Source: Tritrichomonas musculus (Eukaryota; Parabasalia; Tritrichomonadida; Tritrichomonadidae). Taken from it: a stretch of 64,000 nt of DNA. The notes beneath the pieces were generated by a model. It was not told the DNA's origin. It was given only the letters and a program-made list of their open reading frames with translations, and made no database searches. The stretch covers positions 248,001-312,000 of the forward strand of contig JAPFFF010000051.1 in assembly GCA_039105265.1 (NCBI GenBank). Reading direction: 5' to 3'. The position numbers and the translations under genes were made by a program. Shown here one piece after another: positions 39,381-49,674 of this stretch (within the stretch, counting starts at the first letter, position 1; the number at the start of each line of letters is the position of its first letter).

Positions 39381-39854
39381 ATGTTTCCGGAAGTTAAAGC
39401 TAAAAAAGTTAGAAATGATCAATGGGGATGTATTATTGTTCTCGAATCTCGTAATACATATTACCGTTTGGACCTTAAAGGTAGGCTTTTCTTTAAGTTT
39501 CCTAACCGAAAAGCTAGGAATTTAGAAGAAGAACTTAAAAAGCTAAATGAAAGAAATTTAAAAAAAGCAGAACAAGCATCACAAGCAGCACAATCAAGTT
39601 CTACTAAAGCAAGTCCAAGTACAGGTAATAAAGATATGCCAGAACAACTTGATCTTTTCCCTCTACTAGAAGAATCAGTTGTTCCACCACCAAAAGAAGA
39701 GCGGCCTAAAAGTTTTGCAGATCTCATCCTTTCTTCAATCCAGGAGACATATTACGAAGAAGAAAGGTTTGGTTACTCGTTTTATGATGACGATCCTTAT
39801 TGCCTTGATTTTAATTATTCTGATTATAGTATTTTTGATTCCTGGCCCATATAA
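39381..39854 (+). CDS. Small unrecognised protein, 157 aa, basic middle and acidic aromatic tail
   Basis: An intact open frame with a normal, non-repetitive codon mixture in the middle of AT-rich DNA. I start it at the ATG at 39381, just after an initiator-like TCATTT; the frame is open further upstream but has no ATG there. The N-terminal 40 residues look folded (QWGCIIVLESRNTYYRLDL). Residues about 45-85 are Lys/Glu/Ala/Ser-rich and probably helical or disordered. The C-terminus is rich in Asp, Tyr and Phe. A QLDLFPLLEE segment sits in the middle. No signal peptide or membrane segment is visible and I recognise no family. It could be a host gene or cargo of one of the surrounding elements. 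Confidence 0.6.
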   Translation: MFPEVKAKKVRNDQWGCIIVLESRNTYYRLDLKGRLFFKFPNRKARNLEEELKKLNERNLKKAEQASQAAQSSSTKASPSTGNKDMPEQLDLFPLLEESVVPPPKEERPKSFADLILSSIQETYYEEERFGYSFYDDDPYCLDFNYSDYSIFDSWPI

Positions 39855-41186
39855 GTTTAGCCGGGGATAAAAATGAAATGAATTTTTTTATTCATTTAAT
39901 AATTAATGCAATAAAGATATCAAAGAGATTAAATGAATAAATAATTTCCTCATAATTTTATTTTTCTTTATTTTAAGTTTTAAATAATATTTATAAAAGG
40001 TATGGATTGGTTTCCCTGTCCAGTGAGGTGAATAGCCAAGTTTGACTTTTTGAGGCATTTCTCGTGTATAGTAACGAAAATAACGTATTTTTGATTTTTC
40101 AATATTTTGAAAATATCCACCCAATTTTTTATTTTTTTACATTGTACTTTTAAAAATATTTATTAATTTTGCAATCATGCTCTAATATTTTAATTTTAAA
40201 GGGTGATTTTGAACTTTTTTAATATTATAATAATGAGAATATCTTTCCTATCTAACATTATTTGAGAAAGAATTAATAAATATAATACCTAATTCTGTAT
40301 CATATATTGATATTAGCATACTTCTGAGGTATATATTTAAAAATGAACTAAAATTTAAGGAATTTTTAAAAAAAAATTGGTTTTTTGTTAAATTTTTATT
40401 ATTTTGGAGGATTTTGGTTAATTTTATTTCTTATAAATTGAATATATTATTTTTATTCATGTATAAAATAAAATGAACTGATAATTGCAGCAAACTACTC
40501 GATAGGTGCATCTAAGAATTTCTTTTAAATATGGACCTCGATAATTTCATTAATACACTGATATTAGATTTGATATCAATTTATAATATTTGATATTAAA
40601 CATATTATATATATTTGATATAAATAAATGAATATATTTGTTTACTGTCAATGAATATTTATATTAAAATTGTCATAAAATGTAAACACTTTTTAAAAGG
40701 TTGTTTCAAATATTTCAATATCTCATAAATATTAAGATATATATTGATATATATATTCAAAAATATTGAGATATGAATTCAAAATACACTCTGAATTTTT
40801 TTTCAATGCACTATTTTCTATTGATACTGAATAAATGAAATAATCTAAAAATAAAATATAACAAAATTGAAATAATTATATTATACTTTGAATTAATAAA
40901 AATATAAAATATAAAATATAAATTTTTTAATTCCAAAGAACGAAATTCCATTTTTTTATTGAATGAAACCAAGAAGAATTATAATTTTGTGTACCAATGA
41001 GATATACATTCATGCATTTAGAGAAATTTTAATGAATATAAGTTCTAGCATCAATTTTTATGTTAAAATAAAAATCAAACATTAATCATGCTGATGATAG
41101 TAATAATGTATTATTTTTTGCTCATGAGAGTAAAATAGCATGCTAAAATGAAGAAAAACTTAAATACCTCCTTTGGAGTATAAATA
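39855..41186. other. AT-rich spacer
   Basis: No supported gene. The only notable content is the repeat segment at 40009-40064. The minus-strand open frame at 39903-40124 runs over that repeat and is not convincing as a gene. Confidence 0.6.
40009..40064 (+). repeat. Dispersed inverted repeat, copy 1
   Basis: Begins GGTTTCCCTGTCCAGTGAGG and ends GGCATTTCTCG. Its first 46 bp match the reverse complement of 44271-44332, apart from a 16-bp internal duplication there. Its last 20 bp match the reverse complement of 43049-43068 with one mismatch. The relatively high GC makes it stand out from the surrounding DNA. Confidence 0.8.
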
Positions 41187-41188
41187 TA

Positions 41189-41601
41189 CAGTTATGTATA
41201 AAATATTGAAGCAGTATAAAAAGTGGAAGCACTTTTTTAAAAAATTTTCAAAATTTTTTTTCAAAAATCAATTTTTTTCTCATCATATATTAAAGTTATC
41301 CAAAAGTAAAATATACCAAAATGCTAAGCGTTTAATACTTTTTATAAATAACTATGACATTTTTATATTAGACTAAAGTCAGAGAATTTTTCGAATGAAG
41401 AAGAAGAGAAAATATAATGCATTTTATTAGTAGCACTGTGCATTATTTCAAAATTAAATTGGATATATTGATTCTATATATGCTACCACATAATAAATAA
41501 AAATAAAACTATAGCCATTATTATTAACATTTATGATAAAAATAGAAATTTATTTTTTTTTAAGGCCGTTTAAATTTTATGAAAATATAAAATTGTTGAA
41601 A
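41189..41601 (+). repeat. Left arm of foldback element
   Basis: Starts CAGTTATGTATAAAATATTG and ends AAAATTGTTGAAA. The right arm is its reverse complement. Includes GAAGCAGTATAAAAAGTGG and GGCCGTTTAAATTTTATG as recognisable marks. Confidence 0.9.
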
Positions 41602-42502
41602 GTCTGATAAAAATGATTTCTAGTTGGATTTAACTTAAATAAATGTTTCTATATATATTCATGAAGATCATTACTACAAGAATTCCCTATTCTATTTTTA
41701 TTTTTTTAAGCAGAATGCTAATTTCAAAATTAAAAATTTAAATATCTAATTTTTAAATCATTACACTTTTATGTTTAAATAAAAAAAATAATTAAATCTA
41801 TAAATCACACGTTATAAATGAATAAAACATGTTGTATATGAATTATGTACCAAGATACAATCGTATTCTTGAAATAGATAAAATAAACGTCTGTGATTTA
41901 TAAAAGAATATGGTGTATTAAAAAAAAGTATTTCTATATTTTTTTTTGATTTTATAGTATCAAAGGATTTAATAATTGCTATCTGATATTAATTTAGGCT
42001 TTGTATGATTATTTTTATTGTACATTTAGGTTTTTTTTATGTAAATTCACAATATGTAAATGATCAGAATTGATCATTCATTTTAACTAATAAATGAATA
42101 TTATATAAATTACAATACTTTTAAATCAATAAATAATGATATAATCCTATTAAATTAGTTTTTTTTTACTTGAAAATGAATTTTTATTTCATTTTGTCAA
42201 TTTCCCTTATTTGTCATCAAATCCGACTCATCTAAAGATATAATTAGATTCAAAATGTAATAATTAGGGTAATATATTTGTGACATATGCTAATTATATT
42301 CTCACGTTTATCGTAACACAAAAATGATATATTTGTTGTAAATAATTAAATTTTTCATCATATTCATTTATTGATTATTTTATAAATATAAATTAAAAAA
42401 TAATGAGTATGATCAAGGTTTGATATAATCTTAACTTAGTTATTAGAATGTTTTATTTCAGTGAAAAACTAATTTAACTAAATTACTCTTCAAAACAAGA
42501 AT

Positions 42503-42916
42503 TTCAACAATTTTATATTTTCATAAAATTTAAACGGCCTTAAAAAAAAATAAATTTCTATTTTTATCATAAATGTTAATAATAATGGCTATAGTTTTAT
42601 TTTTATTTATTATGTGGTAGCATATATAGAATCAATATATCCAATTTAATTTTGAAATAATGCACAGTGCTACTAATAAAATGCATTATATTTTCTCTTC
42701 TTCTTCATTCGAAAAATTCTCTGACTTTAGTCTAATATAAAAATGTCATAGTTATTTATAAAAAGTATTAAACGCTTAGCATTTTGGTATATTTTACTTT
42801 TGGATAACTTTAATATATGATGAGAAAAAAATTGATTTTTGAAAAAAAATTTTGAAAATTTTTTAAAAAAGTGCTTCCACTTTTTATACTGCTTCAATAT
42901 TTTATACATATAACTG
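42503..42916 (-). repeat. Right arm of foldback element
   Basis: Reverse complement of 41189-41601 over its full length, with a 2-bp difference close to the outer end. Inside the arm boundary the sequences lose similarity at once, which gives sharp edges. Confidence 0.9.
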
Positions 42917-42918
42917 TA

Positions 42919-44259
42919 ATAATAAAAATTAAAACAAATGCAAATATTTAAAATTAAAGAAATAATAATTAGTTTTTCTAATTTAACATCATAATATAAA
43001 TATTTAAAAAATATCGAAAAAGCAATATCATATAAAGATATGAAATAACGAGAAATGTCTCAAAAAGTAGAGGTATTCATGTTAAGTGACTTAACGTCTT
43101 TTTGAAATTTTCTAATCTCATTATTTCCATCAATATTAATTTATATGCATTCAAATCAATAATTTTTAATTGGTTGCTCGATATAATCATTTTAAGAATG
43201 TCTTATACTGTTTATTTTATAAAAATTTTAATCTGATATATCTTTAATATTTCATTTAATCTTTATGATTTTTGAAAATTCCAAATATATTTATATTAAT
43301 ACACATATGATTAATTAAATTATTAGATTTTTCAAATTAAATTAGATTTATAAACAGAAATAAAAAGAAATTAAAATTTTTTTCATATATAAACTTATCA
43401 TATCTTTTTTTTTAGCCTAGAATTTTATGTAATACTTTTCCATATAATATTTTATTATATGTATTAATGTGTATGTTGGTGCTTAAGATATTTATACGCT
43501 TAATTTTGAGAAAAAATGGTTTTGATTTTAATAGCTTATTTTAATGGTGTAAAATGTCATATAAAGAGTTGAAAAATATGTATTTCAAGAAATAAGAAAG
43601 TATTCAAGTATATATATCACTAAACATATTTAATGTATTTTGATTATTATTGTATTTTATTTTTTATTGTATTTTATTTTTTATTGTAAAAATAAAATGA
43701 TTAATCAAGATATTTTAATTGATTAATTTAAAATATATTAATTCAATATTTATTTTATTTCATTCAATATATAAACTAATCATGTATTCAAAAAAATGAT
43801 CGCCATTTCAATAATAAATCTTTATTCAAATTATAATTATGAATTTATCTTAATATTCAATATAATAAACCATATTATATATATATTAATATAATATATA
43901 ACATTACATAAAAAATAAATAAGATAATATAAATAAATTATATTAAAATATTATATAAATAAATCGGCAGCAACAAAAAATTATATTATTTCAATTTTAA
44001 AATAATCCTTTGAAATAATAATCCATTTTAATTGAAATATTTTCTTTCAAAAGAAACAACTTTTGTTAATGATATTCAAAATTGAGAATTTAATTTCTCT
44101 AACAAAAGTTCTCCATAGCCATTTAGTCATAGAAATATAATTTATATTAATATCTCGAAATCAAACGTATAAAACATTATATACTTTCTATTATAGCATA
44201 AATATAAAATATATAAAATAATATTTAATTATCTATCAAATTTCTAGGATAGATCTCTT
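42919..44259. other. AT-rich spacer
   Basis: No supported gene. Contains the short repeat at 43049-43081 and a direct duplication of a 21-bp TTGTATTTTATT-type motif near 43650-43690. The rest is low-complexity AT sequence. Confidence 0.6.
43049..43081 (-). repeat. Dispersed inverted repeat, fragment
   Basis: The first 20 bp (CGAGAAATGTCTCAAAAAGT) are the complement of 40045-40064 with one mismatch. The next 13 bp (AGAGGTATTCATG) are the complement of 44260-44272. It therefore joins parts of two other repeats in one place, as pieces of a common ancestral end would. Confidence 0.7.
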
Positions 44260-44332
44260 CATGAATACCTCTCAAAAAGTCAAACTAAGTTTGACTCAAA
44301 CTTGGCTATTCACCTCACTGGACAGGGAAACC
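44260..44332 (-). repeat. Dispersed inverted repeat, copy 2 with internal duplication
   Basis: Contains CATGAATACCTCT, then CTCAAAAAGTCAAAC, then TTGGCTATTCACCTCACTGG. Apart from 16 extra bases that duplicate the TCAAACT/AGTTTGA core, 44271-44332 is the reverse complement of 40009-40054. It directly abuts the 68-bp arm that starts at 44336. Confidence 0.8.
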
Positions 44333-44335
44333 CAG

Positions 44336-44403
44336 GGTATGGAAACTTCTATCCACTCGACAGATCATTTTTCTTTCAAAATATAATTTTTAAATGGCAG
44401 TAT
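44336..44403 (-). repeat. Right arm of a 68-bp inverted repeat (partner 36840-36907)
   Basis: Starts GGTATGGAAACTTCTATCCA and is the near-exact complement of 36840-36907. Its inner edge touches the repeat at 44271-44332, so the two together probably form one terminal module. Confidence 0.8.
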
Positions 44404-44890
44404 ATATTTTTTATTATATTAAGCTCAAATTAAAATTTGTAAAATGTTCAAAGTTTTCATTTTAAATAGCTATTTGGTCATGTACCCCTTAAAAAGTGAT
44501 AGAATTATCTCATTCAAAGTATTGTCCATTTAATCATTGAAAATTTACCTAATAAAAAAAAAATTTCATCTCATATTTTAGAGTCTATAATTGGATGGGT
44601 ATTTCTATGAGTATATACAAATTTTGTTTCTTAAAATTGAATTGAAAGAAAAAATATCAAATATTTATATCTAGTATTAGCCAACCGTCATAGCTCACAA
44701 TTTTTTGTGAGAAAATAACATGTAGCAGAATTTCATTTATCTTCTGAATTTTTCTGAACTTAAATGAATGAAGTGAAAAATAATAGAAAAAATGATCGTT
44801 ACAATTTTATTAATGTTTTTAAAATATTTTGGAAAATAATTATTCTTTATGAATGGAATAAATATTTCCCATTCTAAAGTAAAGTTCAAA

Positions 44891-45172
44891 ACCCCCTAAC
44901 AATAAAAAAACCCCCTAACTTTTCTAAAATTTGAGAGAAAACTTTTTATAGATCAATAAATATTCATTCATTTTAATATATTTAATAATATATTCAATAT
45001 TATTTATGTATTATAATTTAGAAGCCCTGATTTTAACTTTACAAAACCCCCTAACTTTTTTCCATATTTAAATTTAAATTCAAAAGAAAGTACTTTTTGC
45101 CATCAAAAAAGGCTAATTAGAGAAGGAAAAATGGTCAAAAAAAGTTAGGGGGTTGTTGAAAAAGTTAGGGGG
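44891..45172. repeat. Five CCCCCTAAC motifs in inverted arrangement, probable hAT subterminal repeats
   Basis: CCCCCTAAC occurs at about 44892, 44911 and 45047 on the plus strand. Its complement GTTAGGGGG occurs at 45144 and 45164. Runs of five C or G are otherwise almost absent from this AT-rich part. They lie immediately beyond the C-terminal end of the hAT transposase relic, where hAT elements carry clustered subterminal motifs for transposase binding. The motif is telomere-like in form, but the spacing is irregular and the orientation mixed, so a telomere remnant is unlikely. Confidence 0.5.
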
Positions 45173-45193
45173 TTTATTCCTTTTCTTTAATTC

Positions 45194-45600
45194 CTAATTC
45201 TTCATTAACAAATCATCAGATTTGTTATAGTTCTTTTTTCCGAAAATAAATTTCAGATGAGAAAAGAGTCGCTCTACTGCTGCCTCGTGCAAGGCATATT
45301 TAGCATCTTTATAGCCAATTCTGCCAGACTATTCATTCCAGAAACTTGTCTTAAATTATTCCAAAAATCAAATGGATCAGTTTCTCCAAAATATATCAAG
45401 TATTAGTAAAAAAATATCGTTTTATTTTTTTTCTTTACAAAAAGGGCAATAACTGCAAACTAACGGATGCCCAACATATATAATTCCATATTTAGCAAAT
45501 TTTTTAACATTTGCTTTGAAATATCGATTGGTATTTGCGTTATCAATTGATAATAGCGTTTTTATTAATAATTCACTTCCAGCTGGGAGAGTAATTATGG
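45194..45600 (-). pseudogene. Decayed hAT transposase, C-terminal dimerisation domain
   Basis: Read on the minus strand, 45250-45390 encodes GETDPFDFWNNL and then LAELAIKMLNMPCT. After a one-base frame change it continues AAVERLFSHLKFIFGKK and DDLLMKN before a stop at 45194-45196. This is the conserved hAT C-terminal pattern (D-x-F-x-W, L-A-x-x-A, V-E-R-x-F-S). Upstream, 45424-45600 encodes LPAGSELLIKTLLSID and ends in CSYCPFCKEKK and a stop. That part may be from the N-terminal zinc-finger region, which would make this an internally deleted copy. It is non-functional. The CCCCCTAAC cluster beyond its 3' end probably belongs to the same element. Confidence 0.75.
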
Positions 45601-45861
45601 AAAAAAATGAAAATTTTCATAATAATAATAAAAAAATATTTTTTTTTTTTGCGAATAATATGAAAAATAATAAATAATTAATTATACTTTTATTATATAT
45701 ATCATTAACAAATAAATATTTCTAAATATAAATATAAATCTTACATATATTTTGAGATATATTTAAATTTATTTCTTGAGTTTTACTTTAATTCAAAATA
45801 CATTCTCACTTTTTCAATTAAAAAGTTTGTTTATAACTTCCTCAAAAAGTTTAAATTTTTT

Positions 45862-45867
45862 TCACTT
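45862..45867 (+). promoter_or_regulatory. Initiator-like element TCACTT before the LRR gene
   Basis: TCACTT fits the trichomonad initiator consensus and lies 27 nt before the ATG at 45891, with a run of 19 T in between. A second, less good candidate (TTCAATGG) overlaps the start codon itself. Confidence 0.4.
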
Positions 45868-45890
45868 TTTTTTTTTTTTTTTTTGCTTCA

Positions 45891-48593
45891 ATGGAAAGTT
45901 ACATAGAAGATAAGAAAAATCTTTATGCATCAATTCTCGAATTCCTTGAGGAATCAAAAGATGACAACGATGGCGAAGTCATGACGGAATCATTCCAACA
46001 ATTAATTACTGTTATTAAAAGTCAACATATTGAAGAAAATGCAGAAGAAATGCGCCAATTTCTTGAAATCATCAAAAGCATTGGTTTACATCATCACCGC
46101 GATCAACATTTCAACGAAAAGATGAACCAACTTCTAATTCGTTATAAAGACCAAATCAAACAGACCTTGTCAAATCTCGAAATATTCCGCATATTTGAAA
46201 ACAACAAAAAGATTGTTCTTTTCCTATTACAAAATGAGCTCATAACAATTTCCAACGAAATCTACAAAGAAATTTTAAACAAAATTGAAAAAAACGGAAA
46301 CCGATATTGGCACTTTTTCATTCCAGAACTCGAAAAATTTATTGGAGAAGAAAAAATGGCATTTATTAAAAGCGAACTTTTAAAGAAAGATCCGACTTTT
46401 TTCACCAACTATGAAGAAAAACGCGAAAAAGGCGAAAATGATTCATACATTTGTTCGCTAATTCGCGAAGATTCAGTTAAAGAATTCATCACATATGTAA
46501 ACCGTCATAATATTTCACCATCAAATCAAATTTTGCCATCAATTTTTGAGACGAATCTGTTTTTGATTGAGCAAGAGAACACAACACTGATTGAATATTC
46601 AGCATTTTTTGGTTCCATTCAAATTTACAGATATTTGTTAATGAACAAAGCAGAAATGAAACCAAGGTTGTGGCTTTATTCAATTCATTCAAAAAATGCG
46701 GAATTAATTCATCTGGTTGAATCGCTAGAAATTAGTCCACCAACAAACTATGAAGAATGTTTGATGGAGTCTATTAAGTGCCATCATAATGATATTGCAT
46801 GCTACATTGAAAACAATTTGATAGATCAAGAAGAAAAATATTATCAGCAAAATGAAGAACTCATTTCGAATTGCATAAAATATCACAATTATTCGCATTT
46901 TGAAAAAGACAATATCATTGAGCATGGCTTCTTTTACTTATGCTTTTATCACTATGATAAACTTTTCGGACTTTTATTGAAAAAGAAAGAAAAATTGATT
47001 GAAGGAAAATTAAAACAATATCCAAATATTCGATCAGCATCAAAAAACAACGAAATTGAAGTTGTTTATCATTATTTATTAAAAATACAAGTAATAACTG
47101 AAGGGCTTTTTAATGACACCAAAATAAAACAAATTGCAATTCCTTTTTCTGTAACTTCAGTTGGAGATTCTGCTTTCAGTAGATGTTCATCACTGACACA
47201 AATAACAATTCCTTCTTCTGTAACTTCAATTGGAGATTCTGCTTTCAGTAGATGTTCATCATTAACAAAAATCAAAATTCCATCTTCTGTAACTTCAATT
47301 GGAGATTCTGCTTTCAGAGAATGTTCATCATTAACAAAAATCACAATTCCTTCTTCTGTAACATATATTGGAGAAGCTGTTTTCTATGGATGTTCAAGAT
47401 TAACACAAATCACAATTCCTTCTTCTGTAACTTTAATTGGAAATGATGCTTTCTATGGATGTTCATCATTAACACAAATCACAATTCCTTCTTCTGTAAC
47501 TAAAATTGGATATTCTGCTTTCTATGGATGTTCATCATTAACACAAATCACAATTCCTTCTTCTGTAACTAAAATTGGATATTCTGCTTTCTATAGATGT
47601 TCATCATTAACACAAATCGCAATTCCTTCTTCTGTAACTTCAATTGGAGAAGCTGCTTTTGTTGGATGCACATCATTAACACAAATCACAATTCCTTCTT
47701 CTGTAACTTTAATTGGAAATGATGCTTTCTATGGATGTTCATCATTAACACAAATCACAATTCCTTCTTCTGTAACTAAAATTGGATATTCTGCTTTCTA
47801 TGGATGTTCATCATTAACACAAATCACAATTCCTTTTTCTGTAACTTCAATTGGAAAATCTGCTTTCGAAGGATGTTTATTATTAACACAAATCACAATT
47901 CCTTCTTCTGTAGCTTCAATTGGAGAAGCTGCTTTCTATGGATGTTCATCATTAACACAAATCACAATTCCTTCTTCTGCAACTTCAATTGAAAATTATG
48001 CTTTCTCTGAATGTTCATCATTAACACAAATCATAATTCCTTTTTCTGTAACTTCAATTGGAAAATCTGCTTTCGAAGGATGTTTATTATTAACACAAAT
48101 CACAATTCCTTCTTCTGTAGCTTCAATTGGAGAAGCTGCTTTCTGTAAATGTTCATCATTAACACAAATCATAATTCCTTCTTCTGTAACTTCAATTGGA
48201 AATTCTGCTTTCTGTAAATGTTCATCATTGTCACAAATCTCAACTCCTTCTTCTATAACTTCAATTGGAGATTATACTTTCTCTGAATGCACATCATTAA
48301 CACAAATCACAATTCCTTCTTCTGTAACTAAAATTGGGAATTCTGCTTTCTATAGATGTTCATCTTTAACACAAATCACAATTCCTTCTTCTGTAGCTTC
48401 AATTGGATATTCTGCTTTCAGAGGATGTTCATCATTAACACAAATCGCAATTCCTTCTTCTGTAACTAAAATTGGAAATTCTGCTTTCAGAGGATGTTCA
48501 TCATTAACACAAATCACAATTCCTTCTTCTGTAACAAAAATTGGAAATTCTGCTTTCGAAGGATGTTCATCATTAATCATAAAATATTATTAA
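45891..48593 (+). CDS. Ankyrin/DUF3447-like protein with BspA-type leucine-rich repeats, 900 aa
   Basis: An intact, intronless gene. Residues 1-220 are charged and helical. About residues 225-340 look like degenerate ankyrin repeats of the DUF3447 kind (TLIEYSAFFGSIQIYRYLL). From about residue 412 to 895 there are about 21 copies of a 23-residue leucine-rich repeat of the BspA/Treponema pallidum type, with consensus SLTQITIPSSVTSIG followed by SAFYGCS. BspA-type LRR proteins are one of the largest families in trichomonads and many bind host surfaces or matrix. This one has no visible signal peptide and no C-terminal membrane helix (it ends SSLIIKYY), so an internal scaffold role is as likely as a surface one. 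The 69-bp DNA repeat is highly uniform, a sign of recent homogenisation. Confidence 0.9.
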   Translation: MESYIEDKKNLYASILEFLEESKDDNDGEVMTESFQQLITVIKSQHIEENAEEMRQFLEIIKSIGLHHHRDQHFNEKMNQLLIRYKDQIKQTLSNLEIFRIFENNKKIVLFLLQNELITISNEIYKEILNKIEKNGNRYWHFFIPELEKFIGEEKMAFIKSELLKKDPTFFTNYEEKREKGENDSYICSLIREDSVKEFITYVNRHNISPSNQILPSIFETNLFLIEQENTTLIEYSAFFGSIQIYRYLLMNKAEMKPRLWLYSIHSKNAELIHLVESLEISPPTNYEECLMESIKCHHNDIACYIENNLIDQEEKYYQQNEELISNCIKYHNYSHFEKDNIIEHGFFYLCFYHYDKLFGLLLKKKEKLIEGKLKQYPNIRSASKNNEIEVVYHYLLKIQVITEGLFNDTKIKQIAIPFSVTSVGDSAFSRCSSLTQITIPSSVTSIGDSAFSRCSSLTKIKIPSSVTSIGDSAFRECSSLTKITIPSSVTYIGEAVFYGCSRLTQITIPSSVTLIGNDAFYGCSSLTQITIPSSVTKIGYSAFYGCSSLTQITIPSSVTKIGYSAFYRCSSLTQIAIPSSVTSIGEAAFVGCTSLTQITIPSSVTLIGNDAFYGCSSLTQITIPSSVTKIGYSAFYGCSSLTQITIPFSVTSIGKSAFEGCLLLTQITIPSSVASIGEAAFYGCSSLTQITIPSSATSIENYAFSECSSLTQIIIPFSVTSIGKSAFEGCLLLTQITIPSSVASIGEAAFCKCSSLTQIIIPSSVTSIGNSAFCKCSSLSQISTPSSITSIGDYTFSECTSLTQITIPSSVTKIGNSAFYRCSSLTQITIPSSVASIGYSAFRGCSSLTQIAIPSSVTKIGNSAFRGCSSLTQITIPSSVTKIGNSAFEGCSSLIIKYY

Positions 48594-48984
48594 TAATTAC
48601 TATTCTTTAGTGTGCATTTCAAAGATTAGTAATAAATATGAATCATTCTAGAAGTATATTATACTTTATTATTACAATTGACTAATTAATTTTGGAAAAT
48701 AAACTAACTTTTTAATGATTTCAAAATGAAATCATACACAATTCAATTAAGGATAAAGTTGGATTTAAATTTAATTGAAAAAAATTGAATTTACACAGAA
48801 AATATTGAATACGCATTGAATTTATTTCTATAGGTATTCAATATTTTCAAAGCTCCTCTTAAATCAATCCCAAAAAAACAAATCCCACAGGATTTTCTAA
48901 TGAGTTTTTAGTTGTGCATTATGTTTTAATGAACGTGAAATCATCGAGATTTTTTGATCATACCAATAAAATGGTTAGAAAATG

Positions 48985-49018
<34 letters not shown>

Positions 49019-49136
49019 AAAAAATCAGATATTTGGATCATGTAATGAATAAGTATTTACTAATAAAAAGTATAGTTGTGTTTTTTCTGTTGGATAAATT
49101 GAAAGCGCAAATGGAATAGAACTAAACTGTGTTTCA

Positions 49137-49218
49137 AATTTCCGTACCATTCAAAAAAATTGTGTCTAATTGAGAAAATTATTTTAAATTTCAAAGAAAA
49201 TTGAATGGTACGGAAATT
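49137..49218. repeat. Short foldback: 18-bp perfect inverted repeat
   Basis: AATTTCCGTACCATTCAA at 49137-49154 is perfectly complementary to 49201-49218, with a 46-bp centre. Similarity continues weakly outward to AACTG and CAGTT ends, so it may be a degraded MITE of about 100-110 bp. It shares ACCATTCAA with the MITE at 58727-58917. Confidence 0.5.
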
Positions 49219-49640
49219 GAATGCAGTTAAACATATATATTATATATTTTATAGTCTAGAGTAAAACCAATTATATCGCTCCAAATTTACATTGAATTTT
49301 ATTTTTTATTTCTAATGTTGATCTTCTTGGTCAAAATCATTCTTAGTCAATTTGAAAAGTTTATAATTCATATTTGAGAGGTTTTTTTAAAATTAAGAAT
49401 AGTAGGTGTTTAAGACATTTATTATTGCTTTTTTTCTGATATTAATGAGCTTATTAAAGTAAAAATAAAGTATCCAATAAAATATTATTTGGATACTTCA
49501 ACACAAATCTTTGAATAAAATACTAAATAAAAAAGCAGTTTTATGTCCACAAAAAGTGACAGCTTTTTACAAAAAGTCGAAAATGGACACTCAGTTCACT
49601 GGATACAAAAGTATTTTTTTTATTCATTTGATTATTCTTA

Positions 49641-49642
<2 letters not shown>

Positions 49643-49671
<29 letters not shown>
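49643..49671. repeat. AAT microsatellite
   Basis: About nine or ten AAT units in a row. Read on the plus strand they give a run of Asn codons inside a doubtful open frame. Confidence 0.9.

Positions 49672-49674
<3 letters not shown>

Larger units (their letters stand above)
41189..42916. mobile_element. Long-arm foldback element, 1.73 kb, TA-flanked, ends CAGT...ACTG
   Basis: Two inverted arms of about 413 bp (41189-41601 and 42503-42916) are almost identical, differing by a 2-bp indel near the outer end and little else by eye. They surround a 0.9-kb AT-rich centre. The outer ends read CAGTTAT and ATAACTG and are flanked by TA on both sides. TA target duplication with CAGT ends is typical of the Tc1/mariner superfamily. 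No transposase is visible in the centre, so it would be non-autonomous. The near identity of the arms implies a recent insertion or gene conversion between them. Short open frames in each arm (41173-41376 plus and 42727-42909 minus) are mirror images of each other and not genes. Confidence 0.75.

Noticed and set aside
39461-39870. Frames overlapping the small gene at 39381-39854 on both strands
   Set aside because: They have Ser/Lys/Phe-biased composition and no initiator element. The plus-strand frame from 39381 has the better start context and more normal composition.
41173-42909. A pair of similar small genes in opposite orientation
   Set aside because: Both frames lie in the two arms of the foldback element and are mirror copies of low-complexity AT-rich sequence.
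44891-45172. Interstitial telomere sequence, because CCCCCTAAC resembles CCCTAA repeats
   Set aside because: Only five isolated copies in mixed orientation and with irregular spacing; better explained as hAT subterminal motifs.
46489-48580. Repetitive antisense and out-of-frame open frames in the LRR gene
   Set aside because: The 69-bp coding unit is a multiple of three and keeps other frames open; translations such as FIINTNHNSFFCNF are periodic shadows.
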